Notes: generated by a model from the letters alone, not told the origin. Counted from the stretch's first letter, positions 33,781 through 43,316 are shown. The stretch: 64,000 nucleotides of DNA from Evansella alkalicola (GCF_019042735.1 NZ_JAHQCR010000075.1:54259-118258), one strand, 5' to 3'. A program made the numbers and translations.

Positions 33781-34251
33781 TTGAGCTTTTTAAAAAGACT
33801 TTTTGGCAATCCAAAAGTAAAAGAAGAAGTTTGGGAACCTGTAGATTATAAAAAAAAGCTGAACGATACGATGGATGCTGATGAGGATCCTCAATGGATA
33901 CGTGATATTCTAATGAAGTATATTGAGCATGAAGAGAAGCATCGGACAAATGAAGAGATGGTTATGCTACTAGTGAATTGGTTAGAGGCAGAGAACCTTC
34001 CGGAGGCATTCTTAGATGAAGAGTTTTTAATTCGTGTATATAATCAGGATTCTAAGTTCATAACTGATTTTTTTCAACTCCAATGCAGTGTCATATTTAA
34101 TGGTTCACCTACAAGAGAAATGGTAAAGGAGTATTATGGTGAGCGTGTTGCCTCTATGGCGAATGAGGCAGTCAAAGCGTATCTTGGTTTACTGTGCTAC
34201 ATGCACAATGTATTGGCTCATTCCGAGATAAGAAAGAATACAAAGAGATAA
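33781..34251 (+). CDS. Hypothetical soluble protein
   Basis: This is a 156-residue, mostly helical protein with no membrane segment, beginning MSFLKRLFGNPKVKEEVWEP. That N-terminus is typical of small Bacillus cytoplasmic proteins. The middle has alternating acidic helices (EDPQWIRDILMKYIEHEEKH; EEMVMLLVNWLEAENLPEAFLDEEFL). The family is unknown. The TTG start at 33781 has AAAGGAG ten bases upstream; the longer frame to 33730 has no good site. Confidence 0.62.
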   Translation: MSFLKRLFGNPKVKEEVWEPVDYKKKLNDTMDADEDPQWIRDILMKYIEHEEKHRTNEEMVMLLVNWLEAENLPEAFLDEEFLIRVYNQDSKFITDFFQLQCSVIFNGSPTREMVKEYYGERVASMANEAVKAYLGLLCYMHNVLAHSEIRKNTKR

Positions 34252-34254
34252 TGT

Positions 34255-34295
34255 AGGTAGGTCTCCTATTTTGTAAAGGAGTACCGCCTTTTTTT
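34255..34295 (+). terminator. Terminator
   Basis: The arms AGGTAGGTCTCCT and AGGAGTACCGCCT pair with a few mismatches, followed by a seven-T run. It lies directly after the stop of the gene at 33781. Confidence 0.75.
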
Positions 34296-34412
34296 GTTTA
34301 AGAATATGTGCCTTTTGAACTATCCTCATTAGAAAAAATAAAGGTATTCTCTTAGATTGGGAGAATTTAATAATAATAGAAGTGCCTACTTTTTATAGCG
34401 GGGGTGATGCAA

Positions 34413-35765
34413 GTGCCGTTAACTAAAGAGATTTTAGATCGGATATCAGATGCTTTTTTTGCTGTAGATAATGAATGGAACGTTACATATTTTAATAAAG
34501 AAGCTATTAGAGTACTAGGACGACAAAAAGAAGAAGTTTTAGGGGAAAACTTGTGGGAAAAGTTTCCTGAAGCTGTTAATCAAGAAGTATACATACAATA
34601 CCATAAAGCGGTTCGAGAGCAAGAAGCTGTTTTTTTTGAAATGTACTGGCCTCCTAGAGATATGTGGTATAACGTGAGAGCTTATCCTTCTTCTAACGGT
34701 CTTACTGTGTTTTTTCAAGATATCACTTTACAAAAGGAACTAGCAAATAAACAGGAAGACCACTATCTCTCTTTGTTTCAAAATAATCCAGAAGCGGTAT
34801 TTTCCTTTGATTTAAATGGAAATTATTTAAGTGTAAATCCAGCTATGGAAAAGCTCCTTGGATACACGGAAGAGGAATATATCAAAATGGATTGGATTCC
34901 CCTCGTAATCGAAAAAGAGATTGCCACTGTAATTTATCACTTTCAGAAAGCTATAAATGGAGAGACGACTCATTATGAAACGATAGCCTTACACAAAGAT
35001 GGACATCGAATCAATGTAAAAGTAACGAATATGCCAATTACTGTCGGGGGAAAAATAGTAGGTGTCTACGGCACGGCAAGGGATGTGACGAAAGAGAGGG
35101 AAACGGAAAAGCGATTAGTTGATTCGGAAAAACTCACTGCTGTAGGGCAACTTGCAGCATCAATCGCTCATGAAATAAGAAATCCACTCACGTCTATTAA
35201 AGGTTTCTTGCAGCTAATGAAACAAATGAAGGGGGAAGCCAAGGAGGAATATTTAAATATTCTATCTGATGAAGTTTCAAGAATTGAACTAATTACAGGC
35301 GAATTATTGGTATTGGCAAAACCTCAGGCATACGATTTTCAGTTAATTAATGTAGGTAAGATTATGGAAGATGTCGTAACATTGTTAAGCTCTCAAGCGT
35401 TAATGAGCGGAGTTGATATACATAGTAATATTGAAGCTCTCCCAGAAATGAAAGGAATTGAAAGTCAATTGAAACAAGCATTGATTAACGTGGTCAAAAA
35501 TGCCATTGAAGCCATGCCTAATGGAGGGAACCTTTATATAACTGTTCGGAATAAAGGTGGGGCCATCGTGATCGTTGTGAAGGATGAAGGGGTTGGAATA
35601 CCAAAGGAAATTCTGAATAAAATTGGCTCCCCGTTTTATACGACAAAGGAGAAGGGAACAGGTCTTGGGATGATGACAACTGCAAAAATCATTCAGACAC
35701 ATCAAGGGGGATTTGAGATTACAAGTATACCGAATCAAGGGACAAAAGTGAAAATTACCTTGTGA
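34413..35765 (+). CDS. PAS-domain sensor histidine kinase, Spo0-phosphorelay type
   Basis: This is a 450-residue soluble histidine kinase. Two PAS domains (about residues 1-105 and 117-235) are followed by the HisKA domain with SIAHEIRNPLTSIKGFLQL (His near 252). An HATPase follows with N box VVKNAIEAMPNGG, DEGVGIP, and GTGLGM. There is no membrane segment and no receiver domain. This layout matches sporulation kinases of the KinA/KinE type, which phosphorylate Spo0F, but other partners are possible. No response regulator lies nearby. It is a paralogue of the kinase at 56627. The GTG at 34413 is best placed after GGGGGTG; ATG 34407 is an alternative. Confidence 0.85.
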   Translation: MPLTKEILDRISDAFFAVDNEWNVTYFNKEAIRVLGRQKEEVLGENLWEKFPEAVNQEVYIQYHKAVREQEAVFFEMYWPPRDMWYNVRAYPSSNGLTVFFQDITLQKELANKQEDHYLSLFQNNPEAVFSFDLNGNYLSVNPAMEKLLGYTEEEYIKMDWIPLVIEKEIATVIYHFQKAINGETTHYETIALHKDGHRINVKVTNMPITVGGKIVGVYGTARDVTKERETEKRLVDSEKLTAVGQLAASIAHEIRNPLTSIKGFLQLMKQMKGEAKEEYLNILSDEVSRIELITGELLVLAKPQAYDFQLINVGKIMEDVVTLLSSQALMSGVDIHSNIEALPEMKGIESQLKQALINVVKNAIEAMPNGGNLYITVRNKGGAIVIVVKDEGVGIPKEILNKIGSPFYTTKEKGTGLGMMTTAKIIQTHQGGFEITSIPNQGTKVKITL

Positions 35766-35769
35766 GCAA

Positions 35770-35837
35770 GGGGCGGTTCTATCGTATTCTTCGTTGAGCA
35801 AACGAAGAAAACAATAGAAGCGTCCCTACGTTTTTTT
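35770..35837 (+). terminator. Hairpin repeat, copy 6, terminator of the kinase gene
   Basis: This is a variant arm pair: GGGGCGGTTCTATCGTATTC and AACAATAGAAGCGTCCCT, with an inner TTCGTT/AACGAA stem. A seven-T run follows at 35831-35837. Confidence 0.75.
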
Positions 35838-35885
35838 GTGGAAGAATTGGTGAGGCTAATAGAAAAGGTATAGGTGGTAGGTATA

Positions 35886-36311
35886 ATGAAGGTATTATCC
35901 ATGATTCAGCCATGGGCCAGTCTATTTGTTTTACAGGAAGTTAAATATGAGACGCGAAGCTGGAAAACAAACTATCGCGGTTCCCTTGCCATACATACGA
36001 GCAAGAAAATAGATAAAGCCGTATGTGCCCATCCTGCTATTAGAGGATTGCTAGGGAAACATGGATATTCTGTAGAAGACCTTCCAACGGGTCAAATCAT
36101 TGGGACTTGTCAGCTAATAAATTGCTTAAAAGTGGTTGAGAAAAATAGTAAATCGGCACTCTTGGAAGACGGAAGACTAGTATCAGGTAATGATTTTTTT
36201 GCTGGAGACTATCAAGAAGGTGGTTATGTCTGGGTGGTTGAGGATATGCAAATGCTAGATACATTTATCCCAGCTAAAGGACAGCTTGGATTGTGGGAGT
36301 ATGATTTATGA
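35886..36311 (+). CDS. ASCH-domain protein
   Basis: This is a 141-residue protein with an ASCH fold. It starts with MKVLSMIQPWASLFVLQEVKYETRSWKTNYRGSLAIHTSKK, the typical ASCH beginning (IxPxWaxxIxxGxKxxExR), and ends in GQLGLWEYDL. ASCH domains bind RNA or modified nucleotides and resemble PUA domains, so a role in RNA handling or as a modified-base reader is likely; some are RNases. The frame extends to 35874, but AGGTGGTAGGT favours ATG 35886. Confidence 0.85.
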   Translation: MKVLSMIQPWASLFVLQEVKYETRSWKTNYRGSLAIHTSKKIDKAVCAHPAIRGLLGKHGYSVEDLPTGQIIGTCQLINCLKVVEKNSKSALLEDGRLVSGNDFFAGDYQEGGYVWVVEDMQMLDTFIPAKGQLGLWEYDL

Positions 36312-36347
36312 GTGAGCATATTCATTCAATGAAGGAGGTTAAGTAAA

Positions 36348-37196
36348 ATGAAAGAACTTGAAAGTCATTTTATCAAAACAAATGAGATGGTTCTTCATAC
36401 AAAGGTTGGTGGTCCGGAAAATGGACCGTTACTCATTTTGCTCCATGGTTTTCCTGAGTTTTGGTATGGGTGGAAAAATCAGATTCACATTTTTGCAGAA
36501 GCGGGGTATCGAGTTGTTGTCCCTGATCAAAGAGGGTACAATTTAAGCGACAAACCTAAAGGATTGGGTCATTACACAATGAATGTACTTAGAGATGATA
36601 TCATCGGACTAATAGATCATTTTCAAAGAGAAAAGGCAACGATTGTTGGCCATGACTGGGGAGCGTTAATGGCATGGCATATTGCTGCAACTAGGCCTGA
36701 CAGAGTAAAGGAAATAATCCCAATCAATGCCCCTCACCCTGCCGTTTTTATGGAAAAAGCAGTGAGGTACCCGATACAGATCGTTAGGAGCTCTTACATA
36801 CTTTTTTTCCAACTACCGACTCTTCCAGAGAAAACACTTCAGGATAATGGATATGGATTGGTAAAAAAGATGATGCAGTTTACTTCAAATAAAGGGACGT
36901 TTTCTCATGGTGTCTTGAGGACATATGAAGTTGCTTGGTCTCAAGAAGGTGCTCTTACTAGCATGCTAAATTGGTATCGGGCGTTGCGTGCAGGGAGCTT
37001 GGATCAGTTAAGTAAGGAAAAGATTAAGGTGCCTGTTCACTTAATATGGGGTAAGGGAGATGCATTTCTATCTTTTGCCATGGCTAAGGAAAGCATGAGT
37101 AAGTGTATTGAAGGTAGGTTCACCATGGTGGAGGAAGCGACCCATTGGATCCATCACGAACAGCCCTACATTTTGAATCGTTTAATCATGGAGTAA
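36348..37196 (+). CDS. Alpha/beta hydrolase, epoxide-hydrolase-like
   Basis: This is a 282-residue soluble alpha/beta hydrolase. The oxyanion motif is HGFPEFWYGWK (HGxP). DQRGYNLSDKP follows. The nucleophile elbow is GHDWGA with Asp as nucleophile, typical of epoxide hydrolases and haloalkane dehalogenases. The acid residue lies in WGKGDAFLS and the catalytic His in ATHWIHHEQP. The Asp nucleophile makes it more likely an epoxide hydrolase than an esterase. GAAGGAGG precedes the ATG. It follows the ASCH gene by 36 bases and may share its transcript. Confidence 0.82.
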   Translation: MKELESHFIKTNEMVLHTKVGGPENGPLLILLHGFPEFWYGWKNQIHIFAEAGYRVVVPDQRGYNLSDKPKGLGHYTMNVLRDDIIGLIDHFQREKATIVGHDWGALMAWHIAATRPDRVKEIIPINAPHPAVFMEKAVRYPIQIVRSSYILFFQLPTLPEKTLQDNGYGLVKKMMQFTSNKGTFSHGVLRTYEVAWSQEGALTSMLNWYRALRAGSLDQLSKEKIKVPVHLIWGKGDAFLSFAMAKESMSKCIEGRFTMVEEATHWIHHEQPYILNRLIME

Positions 37197-37241
37197 ACGG
37201 AGGAGCGGTTCTTATATAAATATGAAAGGATCGAAAAATGA

Positions 37242-38207
37242 ATGGATAACAAAAACGAACTAGAGCTAGCCACTTTTGCTGGTGGTTGTTTTTGGTTTAT
37301 GGTTCCTCCTTTTGCAGAGCTTCCTGGTATTCACAGTGTGGAATCAGGATATTCAGGTGGAAGTGAAGAAGAACCATCACATGAGGAAGTGGTATCTGGT
37401 AGGACAGGACATCGACTCGTCTTACAGATTAGCTTTGATCCTCTCATCATTTCTTATGAAAAACTACTTGAGATCTATTGGAAAAACATTGATCCTACTG
37501 ATGACGGTGGCCAATTTGACGAACGTGGGGAGATGTTTAAAACTGCCATCTATTATCACCATGAAGAACAGAGACAAGTTGCTGAACAGTCTAGAAGTTT
37601 GCTAGAAAAAAGTTGTAGATTTAAAAAGAGTGTCGTTACGGAGATCTTGAAGGTTAGTATGTTTTGTCCAGCAGAAGAGAAGCATCAATATTATTATAAA
37701 AAAATCCCATATCACTTTCGTTTTAAGTATAAGAAGTCAGGTCGTAAGGAATTTTTAGAAAAGCTTTGGCAAGTGGAAAAAGATCAGATGCAATTAAAGA
37801 CTGTGTTGACACCTCTACAATATGAAGTAACACAACAAAATGGGACAGAGTTGCCATATGAAAACGAGTTTTTTAACAATAAGGCAGATGGTATATATGT
37901 AGACATAGTGTCTGGGGAGCCATTGTTTAGTACTACTGACCAGTATGATGCAGGTTGTGGTTGGCCGAGTTTCACAAAACCTATTAATCATTATCATATT
38001 AATGACAAATTGGATAAGAGTCACGGAATGCTTCGGACAGAGGTGCGTAGTAAATATGGAGATTCCCACCTTGGTCATCTTTTTTATGATGGCCCTAAGG
38101 AGGAAGGTGGACTCAGGTATTGCATCAATTCAGCTGCACTTCGGTTTATACCGAAGGAACGGTTGATAACAGAGGGATATGGGGAGTTTCTATCATTATT
38201 TGAATGA
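37242..38207 (+). CDS. msrAB: Fused peptide methionine sulfoxide reductase MsrA-MsrB
   Basis: This is a 321-residue fusion. Residues 1-170 are MsrA, with its nucleophile Cys16 in FAGGCFWFM and GYSGG and GQFDERG motifs. Residues about 190-320 are MsrB, with RYCINSAALRFIP (Cys294), AGCGWPSF and SHLGHLF. The two halves repair the S and R forms of oxidised methionine. The two CxxC pairs that bind zinc in many MsrB proteins are absent (VSGEPLFST in their place), so this MsrB is of the zinc-free type. No signal peptide, hence cytoplasmic. A degraded half hairpin repeat precedes it. Confidence 0.92.
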   Translation: MDNKNELELATFAGGCFWFMVPPFAELPGIHSVESGYSGGSEEEPSHEEVVSGRTGHRLVLQISFDPLIISYEKLLEIYWKNIDPTDDGGQFDERGEMFKTAIYYHHEEQRQVAEQSRSLLEKSCRFKKSVVTEILKVSMFCPAEEKHQYYYKKIPYHFRFKYKKSGRKEFLEKLWQVEKDQMQLKTVLTPLQYEVTQQNGTELPYENEFFNNKADGIYVDIVSGEPLFSTTDQYDAGCGWPSFTKPINHYHINDKLDKSHGMLRTEVRSKYGDSHLGHLFYDGPKEEGGLRYCINSAALRFIPKERLITEGYGEFLSLFE

Positions 38208-38907
38208 TGGATTGTGATTTAAAGGGAATAAATATGAACGTAGCAAATGAAATACGTATATTTAATAGACCGCTATAAAAAACGGAATTTTTCACTGACA
38301 CCACAACCTCGTCCCTTTTCCTTTGCTTTTAAAACTTTTATGACCAAAACCTATTGTCAATATTAGTAAAATGGGCTATAATCATACCATACTAGTTGGT
38401 AAATAGTTGTAGTTTATTAATAATCTGTAAAACTATAATAATTATTTTTGTAGCTTTAGATATAACAATTTCTATTATTTTTGTATTCAAACCTTCGTAA
38501 TACCCTCTAACCTAACTAATCAATGAATCTACTGTTAAAACAATTTTCCTAATGTTTTATTCTTAATTCTTTGTATTCAACTCTAAGTACTTTTTTATAC
38601 AGTGATTGCAGAACGTGTTTCTTTGTTCTGACTGGATTTATAGGATATATAACAGCAGATCAGTTATAAACTATCCGTTCTATAGTAGCGACTAATTACA
38701 CATATTATTAACTGAATATTCTGTCATTGAAAATTATCATAAAACAAATAATAGAGACCAATGTTATTTGTTAGTTTCTAAAATGTAAGCGCTTTTTTAA
38801 TGTAAGTGCTTATTGAAAGGGGTGATGCCATCGCGTAAGTATGATTTGTAGATTTTCCACCGCTTTGTCGAAGATTTCTTGTAGTTAATAAAGAAAGGGG
38901 AAGTCAA
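38208..38907. other. Long AT-rich intergenic region with cre-like elements
   Basis: No ORF with a ribosome binding site is visible in these 700 bases. The only marks are the two cre-like elements at 38783-38813 and the ribosome binding site (AAAGGGG) of the binding protein gene. Its length suggests a complex promoter or a lost gene; I cannot distinguish these. Confidence 0.5.
38783..38813 (+). promoter_or_regulatory. Tandem cre-like operator upstream of the sugar-binding lipoprotein
   Basis: ATGTAAGCGCTTTTTTA (38783-38799) is identical to a 17-mer at 43317-43333 before the GH3 gene. A second, weaker element, TGTAAGTGCTTAT, follows at 38801. Both fit most of the CcpA cre consensus (WTGNAANCGNWNNCW) except the final C. 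CcpA control of sugar uptake and glycosidase genes would be expected. Confidence 0.55.
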
Positions 38908-40638
38908 ATGTTTACAAAAAAGAAATGGTTGTTACTAATAGGGTTATCTCTATTGTTAGTTTTTGCGGCTTGTACTTCCGATGAAGATGCAGGAACTGAT
39001 GAAGTAGAGGACGAGGATGAACCGCAAACAGAAGAGGTTGACGATGAAGAGGATGCAGAGGAGACAGATGATGAAGTTGCAGCTCCAGAGATTGATACGA
39101 CTCCAATTACGTATCATTACTTCAACGCTGGACGAGGAGGTAATGATATTGAGTTAAATCAAACTAGAATCGGTGCAGAACTAGAAGAACTTACAGGTGT
39201 AAACTTTAGGGTAGAACATCTTGTTGGTGAAATGAATCAAAAGATAGGTGTAATGATTGCTAGTGGTGATTACCCAGATGTCATAGTTCCAGATGATGCA
39301 ATAGACGATTTGCTTGATGCAGAAGCATTTATACCTCTAGATAATCTCTTAGAAGAATATGGGCCAAATTTACTTGATGTGTATGGAGATTATCTTGAAA
39401 TGTTCCGAATGGATGATGGAAACATTTATTTCCTTCCATTTGGTCCAACTGTAAACGAATTTGTTCCAAATCCGGAAATTGATCAAGGAGCATGGTGGAT
39501 TCAGCGAGCAGTACTCAAAGAGGCTGGATATCCTGAAATTCATACAATAGATGAGTTTTTTGAACTTATCCTTGATTATGCAGCAGAAAATCCAGAAATT
39601 GATGGAATGACAACTATCCCTTATACAGGTTTAACATATGACTGGAGATTTTTTGCATTCTCTAATATCCCTAACCATCTTGCAGGGTATCCAAACGATG
39701 GTGGAGTCATGATAGATTTGGATACACATGAAGCGAGTGTATATGCTGATTCAGAGCACGCCTATAACTTTTTAAAGAAATTAAATGAATTAAATGCAAA
39801 TGGGCATTTAGATCAGGAAATGTTCGTTATGAATTATGATGAGTATTTAGCGAAGCTCTCATCTGGTCGTGTGTTAGGATTCTTTGATTATGGGTGGCAG
39901 ATTGGTAATGCAAGAACTGCATTAGAAGATGCTGGTGATCCTGATCGAGAATTCGTTCCAATTCCAGTTGTATTTGACGGTGTCGAGTATGATCAATATT
40001 TGGATCCTCCTGCATTTACAATAAACCGTGGAATAGGTATTTCAGTGAATGCAGAAAGTCCTGAGAGAATTATTCAATACTGGGATTATCTTGTTACTGA
40101 AGAATTCCAAAAGAAAGTTCACTATGGATATGAAGGAGAAACATACGAAGTAGATGAAAATGGGAGATTCTATCGTACTGATGAACAAATTGCCTCACTG
40201 ACTACTAGTCTTAGAGAAGAACTTGGAATGTGGTACTTTGATTGGTACTGGCCTGTATTAAATGGTTCCTTTAGTGATGGTAATGCAATTCAGTCTAATA
40301 GACAGACAGAAATTTTTGAGAGAGGCCTTACTGATGAAGATAGAGAGTTTTTAGATGCATATGGAGCTGAGACTTTTGCTGACCTCTTTGCTGAGCCAGA
40401 TGAGCGTATTTGGTTCCCAGCATGGAGTGCTCATATCGAATCAGGTTCAGACCCTGACATTTTTGAGGCGCGTTCAGAGGAAATTTTAAAACGGCACTAT
40501 CCTCAAATTGTATTAGAAGATCCTGATAACTTCGATGCTGCATGGGAAGCTTTTGTAGATGATTACAGGGAGCTTGACGTTGATGCCTATGAAGCATTCT
40601 TTACAGATGTAGTAAGATATCGTGTGGATAATTGGTAA
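38908..40638 (+). CDS. Sugar ABC transporter solute-binding lipoprotein (LplA/YtcQ type)
   Basis: This 576-residue lipoprotein has a lipidated Cys at residue 22 (lipobox FAAC). A strongly acidic spacer (about 24-60) leads into the binding domain (ITYHYFNAGRGGND; MIASGDYPDVIVPDDA; IYFLPFGP). The size and pattern match the large type 1 extracellular binding proteins of oligosaccharide ABC importers. No permease or ATPase lies within this window, so it must work with components encoded elsewhere. Its leader has the same cre-like 17-mer as the GH3 gene, and a GntR-family regulator follows. AAAGGGG precedes the ATG. A hairpin ends it. Confidence 0.85.
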   Translation: MFTKKKWLLLIGLSLLLVFAACTSDEDAGTDEVEDEDEPQTEEVDDEEDAEETDDEVAAPEIDTTPITYHYFNAGRGGNDIELNQTRIGAELEELTGVNFRVEHLVGEMNQKIGVMIASGDYPDVIVPDDAIDDLLDAEAFIPLDNLLEEYGPNLLDVYGDYLEMFRMDDGNIYFLPFGPTVNEFVPNPEIDQGAWWIQRAVLKEAGYPEIHTIDEFFELILDYAAENPEIDGMTTIPYTGLTYDWRFFAFSNIPNHLAGYPNDGGVMIDLDTHEASVYADSEHAYNFLKKLNELNANGHLDQEMFVMNYDEYLAKLSSGRVLGFFDYGWQIGNARTALEDAGDPDREFVPIPVVFDGVEYDQYLDPPAFTINRGIGISVNAESPERIIQYWDYLVTEEFQKKVHYGYEGETYEVDENGRFYRTDEQIASLTTSLREELGMWYFDWYWPVLNGSFSDGNAIQSNRQTEIFERGLTDEDREFLDAYGAETFADLFAEPDERIWFPAWSAHIESGSDPDIFEARSEEILKRHYPQIVLEDPDNFDAAWEAFVDDYRELDVDAYEAFFTDVVRYRVDNW

Positions 40639-40668
40639 AATGTTAGTAGAGTTAATAGAGTAAATGTT

Positions 40669-40705
40669 GACTATGGCAATACACTGAGGTTGTGTTGCCA
40701 TAGTC
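40669..40705 (+). terminator. Hairpin after the binding-protein gene
   Basis: GACTATGGCAATACAC pairs with GTGTTGCCATAGTC, a strong stem but without a clear T-run after it. Confidence 0.6.
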
Positions 40706-40773
40706 ATCTATACATATAGAATATGTATGTTAGGTGTGATTGATATGCCTAGAAAAGATGGGGGCTGTTAAAG

Positions 40774-41448
40774 ATGAATGCTAGAATAGAACCGAAGGAA
40801 TCTATCAGGGAGTTTGTTTACCGAAAGATTCGAAATCAAATTATAAATTGGGAACTCAAGCCGGGACAGAAGCTATCAGAAAAGGAAATATCTGATACAT
40901 TAAGTGTCAGTAGAACACCTGTTAGAGAAGCATTTATTCATTTATCGCAAGAAGAGTTACTGCATATTTATCCCCAAATTGGAACAGTAGTTTCCAAGAT
41001 TAATATTAGTCAAGTGGAGGAAGCTAGATTTATAAGAGTACATATTGAACGTGCGATTGTAAAAAACTTATGCAAAGGTGTAAGTGAAGACTTTATTTTT
41101 AATATGGAGTCCAATCTTATGATGCAATCTTTGTGTGTGGAAAAAAATTCAAATAGACGTATTTTTGAGCTTGATGAAGAGTATCATAAACTGTTCTATC
41201 AAGAGGATAAGAAACTCCGTACATGGTTATTTGTTCGAAAAATGAATGGTAACTTTGACCGATTAAGAGCCCTGCGCCTTGCTTCAGATACTAACTGGGA
41301 ACAAATTGTACAACATCATCAAGAAATATTTAAGCGTATATTAGCAAAAGATCCTATAGGTGCCGATAAGATTATGACGGAACATTTGGAACTAGTCAAT
41401 TTAGAAAAAGGAGATATTGCTAGTAAGTTTCCTGAGTACTTCATTTAA
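40774..41448 (+). CDS. GntR-family regulator, FadR subfamily
   Basis: This is a 224-residue regulator. Residues about 8-75 are the GntR winged helix (SIREFVYRKIRNQIINWELKPGQKLSEKEISDTLSVSRTPVREAFIHL). Residues about 85-215 are an all-helical FCD-type ligand domain (RFIRVHIERAIVKNL, FELDEEYHKLFYQ), in which Asp and His residues often bind a metal and a carboxylate. It probably controls the binding protein and GH3 genes; that is inference from position. It is transcribed alone from about 135 bases after the lipoprotein. Confidence 0.85.
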   Translation: MNARIEPKESIREFVYRKIRNQIINWELKPGQKLSEKEISDTLSVSRTPVREAFIHLSQEELLHIYPQIGTVVSKINISQVEEARFIRVHIERAIVKNLCKGVSEDFIFNMESNLMMQSLCVEKNSNRRIFELDEEYHKLFYQEDKKLRTWLFVRKMNGNFDRLRALRLASDTNWEQIVQHHQEIFKRILAKDPIGADKIMTEHLELVNLEKGDIASKFPEYFI

Positions 41449-41466
41449 TTAACAAACACTTTACAA

Positions 41467-41525
41467 GGGGCGGTTCTAATGTTTTACTTCGTTTCTAAGT
41501 AAACATCGGAACCGTCCCTTTGTTT
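41467..41525 (+). terminator. Hairpin repeat, copy 7, terminator of the FadR-type gene
   Basis: GGGGCGGTTCTAATGTTTTAC and AAACATCGGAACCGTCCC (41467-41518) pair with an inner bulge, followed by TTTGTTT. Confidence 0.7.
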
Positions 41526-41601
41526 ACACTTTTCCAATTATTTTGAAACTTTCATGTTTCTTGCCCGTATTACATATTAAGTTTATTAAAGGAGGGTTTT
41601 G

Positions 41602-43146
41602 ATGTTAGCTTCACTAGGTATTTTAGCAATTTTAATTCCATTGTTGATTTTGGCAATGATTTTAGGTTTAGCCTACTTCTTCTGGTACAAAATCAGGTAC
41701 AAAACGGCGAGATCCAACGAGGCACTCATTATTGCAGGTCCCAAGCTTGGTGACCCAGAGAAGGAAACGAATATCTTCACGGATAATGAAGGTCGATCCA
41801 TAAAAATAATCCGTGGTGGTGGGCATTTATTAAAAATGCATCAAACTGCTACGCCTGTGGATTTAACTTCATTTCAATTAAAGCTTAGGACACCGCGAGT
41901 TTTCACACATGGTGGGGTGCCTATCGTTGCAGATGCAGTGGCCATGGTTACTGTTTCTGATACGTTAAAGGGAATTGCAATTTATGCAGAGCAATTCCTT
42001 GGGAAAAAACAGAAGGAAATTGAAAGTGAAATTGGAGAAGTTCTAAACGCAAATCTTCGTGCAATTCTATCTAAAATGACAGTGGAAGAAATTAATGCTG
42101 ACAGGGAAAAGTTTAACGAGGATGTTCGTACTGTCGCTCAGGCCCAATTAGATTCCATGGGCTTTAAGATTACATCATTAGGTTTAACAGACCTCTCAGA
42201 TGCTGATGAAGAAAATGGATATCTTGAGAATTTAGGAAGACCACAGATTGCGAAGGTTCGTAAAGAAGCGGAGCTTGCAGAATCTGATAGTGAACGGGAA
42301 ACACGAATCCATAGGGCAACAAATGATAAGGAAGCAAAGGAACAGGAGTATCAACGCCAAATCGAGATTGCAGAAGCCTTGAAAGAAAAGGATTTAAAGG
42401 ATGCCCAAATTAAAGAAGAAACAGAGCGGGCGCGGGCGAAATCTGAGCAATCTTATGAGTTGGAAAGGGCAAAATTAAATAAAGAAGTCCAGGAAGCAGA
42501 GCTTAAGCTTCAAGCACAAAAAACGGAAGAAGAATTACGAATTAAGTTTCTAGAGCGGGAACGTGCTGTTAAATTAGAAGAAGAGGAAGCCAAAGTTCGT
42601 AAGCAAAAAGCTGATGTAGCATACTATGAGACTACTAGAAAAGCTGAAGCAGAAGCGGAAAAAGCTCGCATTGATGGGGAAACGCAAGCGAAGATTGAAA
42701 GAGACCGTGGTATTGCGGAAGCAGAGGTTATCCGTGAGAAAGGGCAAGCAGAAGCGGAAGCGAAACGACTTCTTGCAGAAGCTATTTCCAAGCATGGAGA
42801 AGTTGTTATTGCAGAGAAGTTAATTGAAATGCTACCACAATATGCTAGAGAAATTGCGGCACCATTAGGCAATATTGATTCTATCAAAATTATTGATACA
42901 GGAAGTGGAAATGGAGCCGCTTCCTACAGCCAATCTATTACAAATACTATGACGCAAATTCAAGAGCCCCTAAAAGAGTTAACTGGCTTGGATGTATCTC
43001 AATTACTTTCGGACTTAGTGAATCGTGGCAACACGCATACAGTAGTTCGTCCAGAAGTACAACAGCAAGCTGCTACAAAGGAAGATACAGCAAGTGAAGA
43101 CAGTGTGTATGAAACTGAATCAGCGAAGAAAACTGAGTCAGAATAA
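41602..43146 (+). CDS. floT: Flotillin-like protein
   Basis: This is a 514-residue flotillin (YuaG type). Residues about 1-25 form a membrane segment. A PHB/SPFH domain follows (IIRGGGHLLKMHQTATPVDLTSFQLKLRTPRVFTHGGVPIVADAVAMV). A long coiled-coil, rich in Glu and Ala, runs to about 415 (AEAEKARIDGETQAKIERDRGIAEAEVIREKGQAEAEAKR). The C-terminal 80 residues are low-complexity. Flotillins organise lipid microdomains. In many Bacillus genomes an NfeD gene precedes floT; none does here. AAAGGAGGG before ATG 41602 is ideal; a TTG one codon earlier also lies in frame. Confidence 0.92.
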   Translation: MLASLGILAILIPLLILAMILGLAYFFWYKIRYKTARSNEALIIAGPKLGDPEKETNIFTDNEGRSIKIIRGGGHLLKMHQTATPVDLTSFQLKLRTPRVFTHGGVPIVADAVAMVTVSDTLKGIAIYAEQFLGKKQKEIESEIGEVLNANLRAILSKMTVEEINADREKFNEDVRTVAQAQLDSMGFKITSLGLTDLSDADEENGYLENLGRPQIAKVRKEAELAESDSERETRIHRATNDKEAKEQEYQRQIEIAEALKEKDLKDAQIKEETERARAKSEQSYELERAKLNKEVQEAELKLQAQKTEEELRIKFLERERAVKLEEEEAKVRKQKADVAYYETTRKAEAEAEKARIDGETQAKIERDRGIAEAEVIREKGQAEAEAKRLLAEAISKHGEVVIAEKLIEMLPQYAREIAAPLGNIDSIKIIDTGSGNGAASYSQSITNTMTQIQEPLKELTGLDVSQLLSDLVNRGNTHTVVRPEVQQQAATKEDTASEDSVYETESAKKTESE

Positions 43147-43164
43147 AAGCCAAGGTAAAACGAA

Positions 43165-43204
43165 GGGACGGTACTCATGTTCACGACATGGGACCGTCTT
43201 TTTT
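43165..43204 (+). terminator. Hairpin repeat, copy 8 (short), terminator of floT
   Basis: GGGACGGTACTCATGTTCACG pairs with ACATGGGACCGTC, followed by six Ts. It is a shortened form of the dispersed hairpin family. Confidence 0.8.
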
Positions 43205-43316
43205 CTGTTATAAAAAAGTTGTCACATTTTATACTATTTTAAGAAAATTCAAGGGTTATTCTAGTACCTAGTTTATTTATCTACTTCCCTTATAGTGATA
43301 TACTATAATTTAATCC

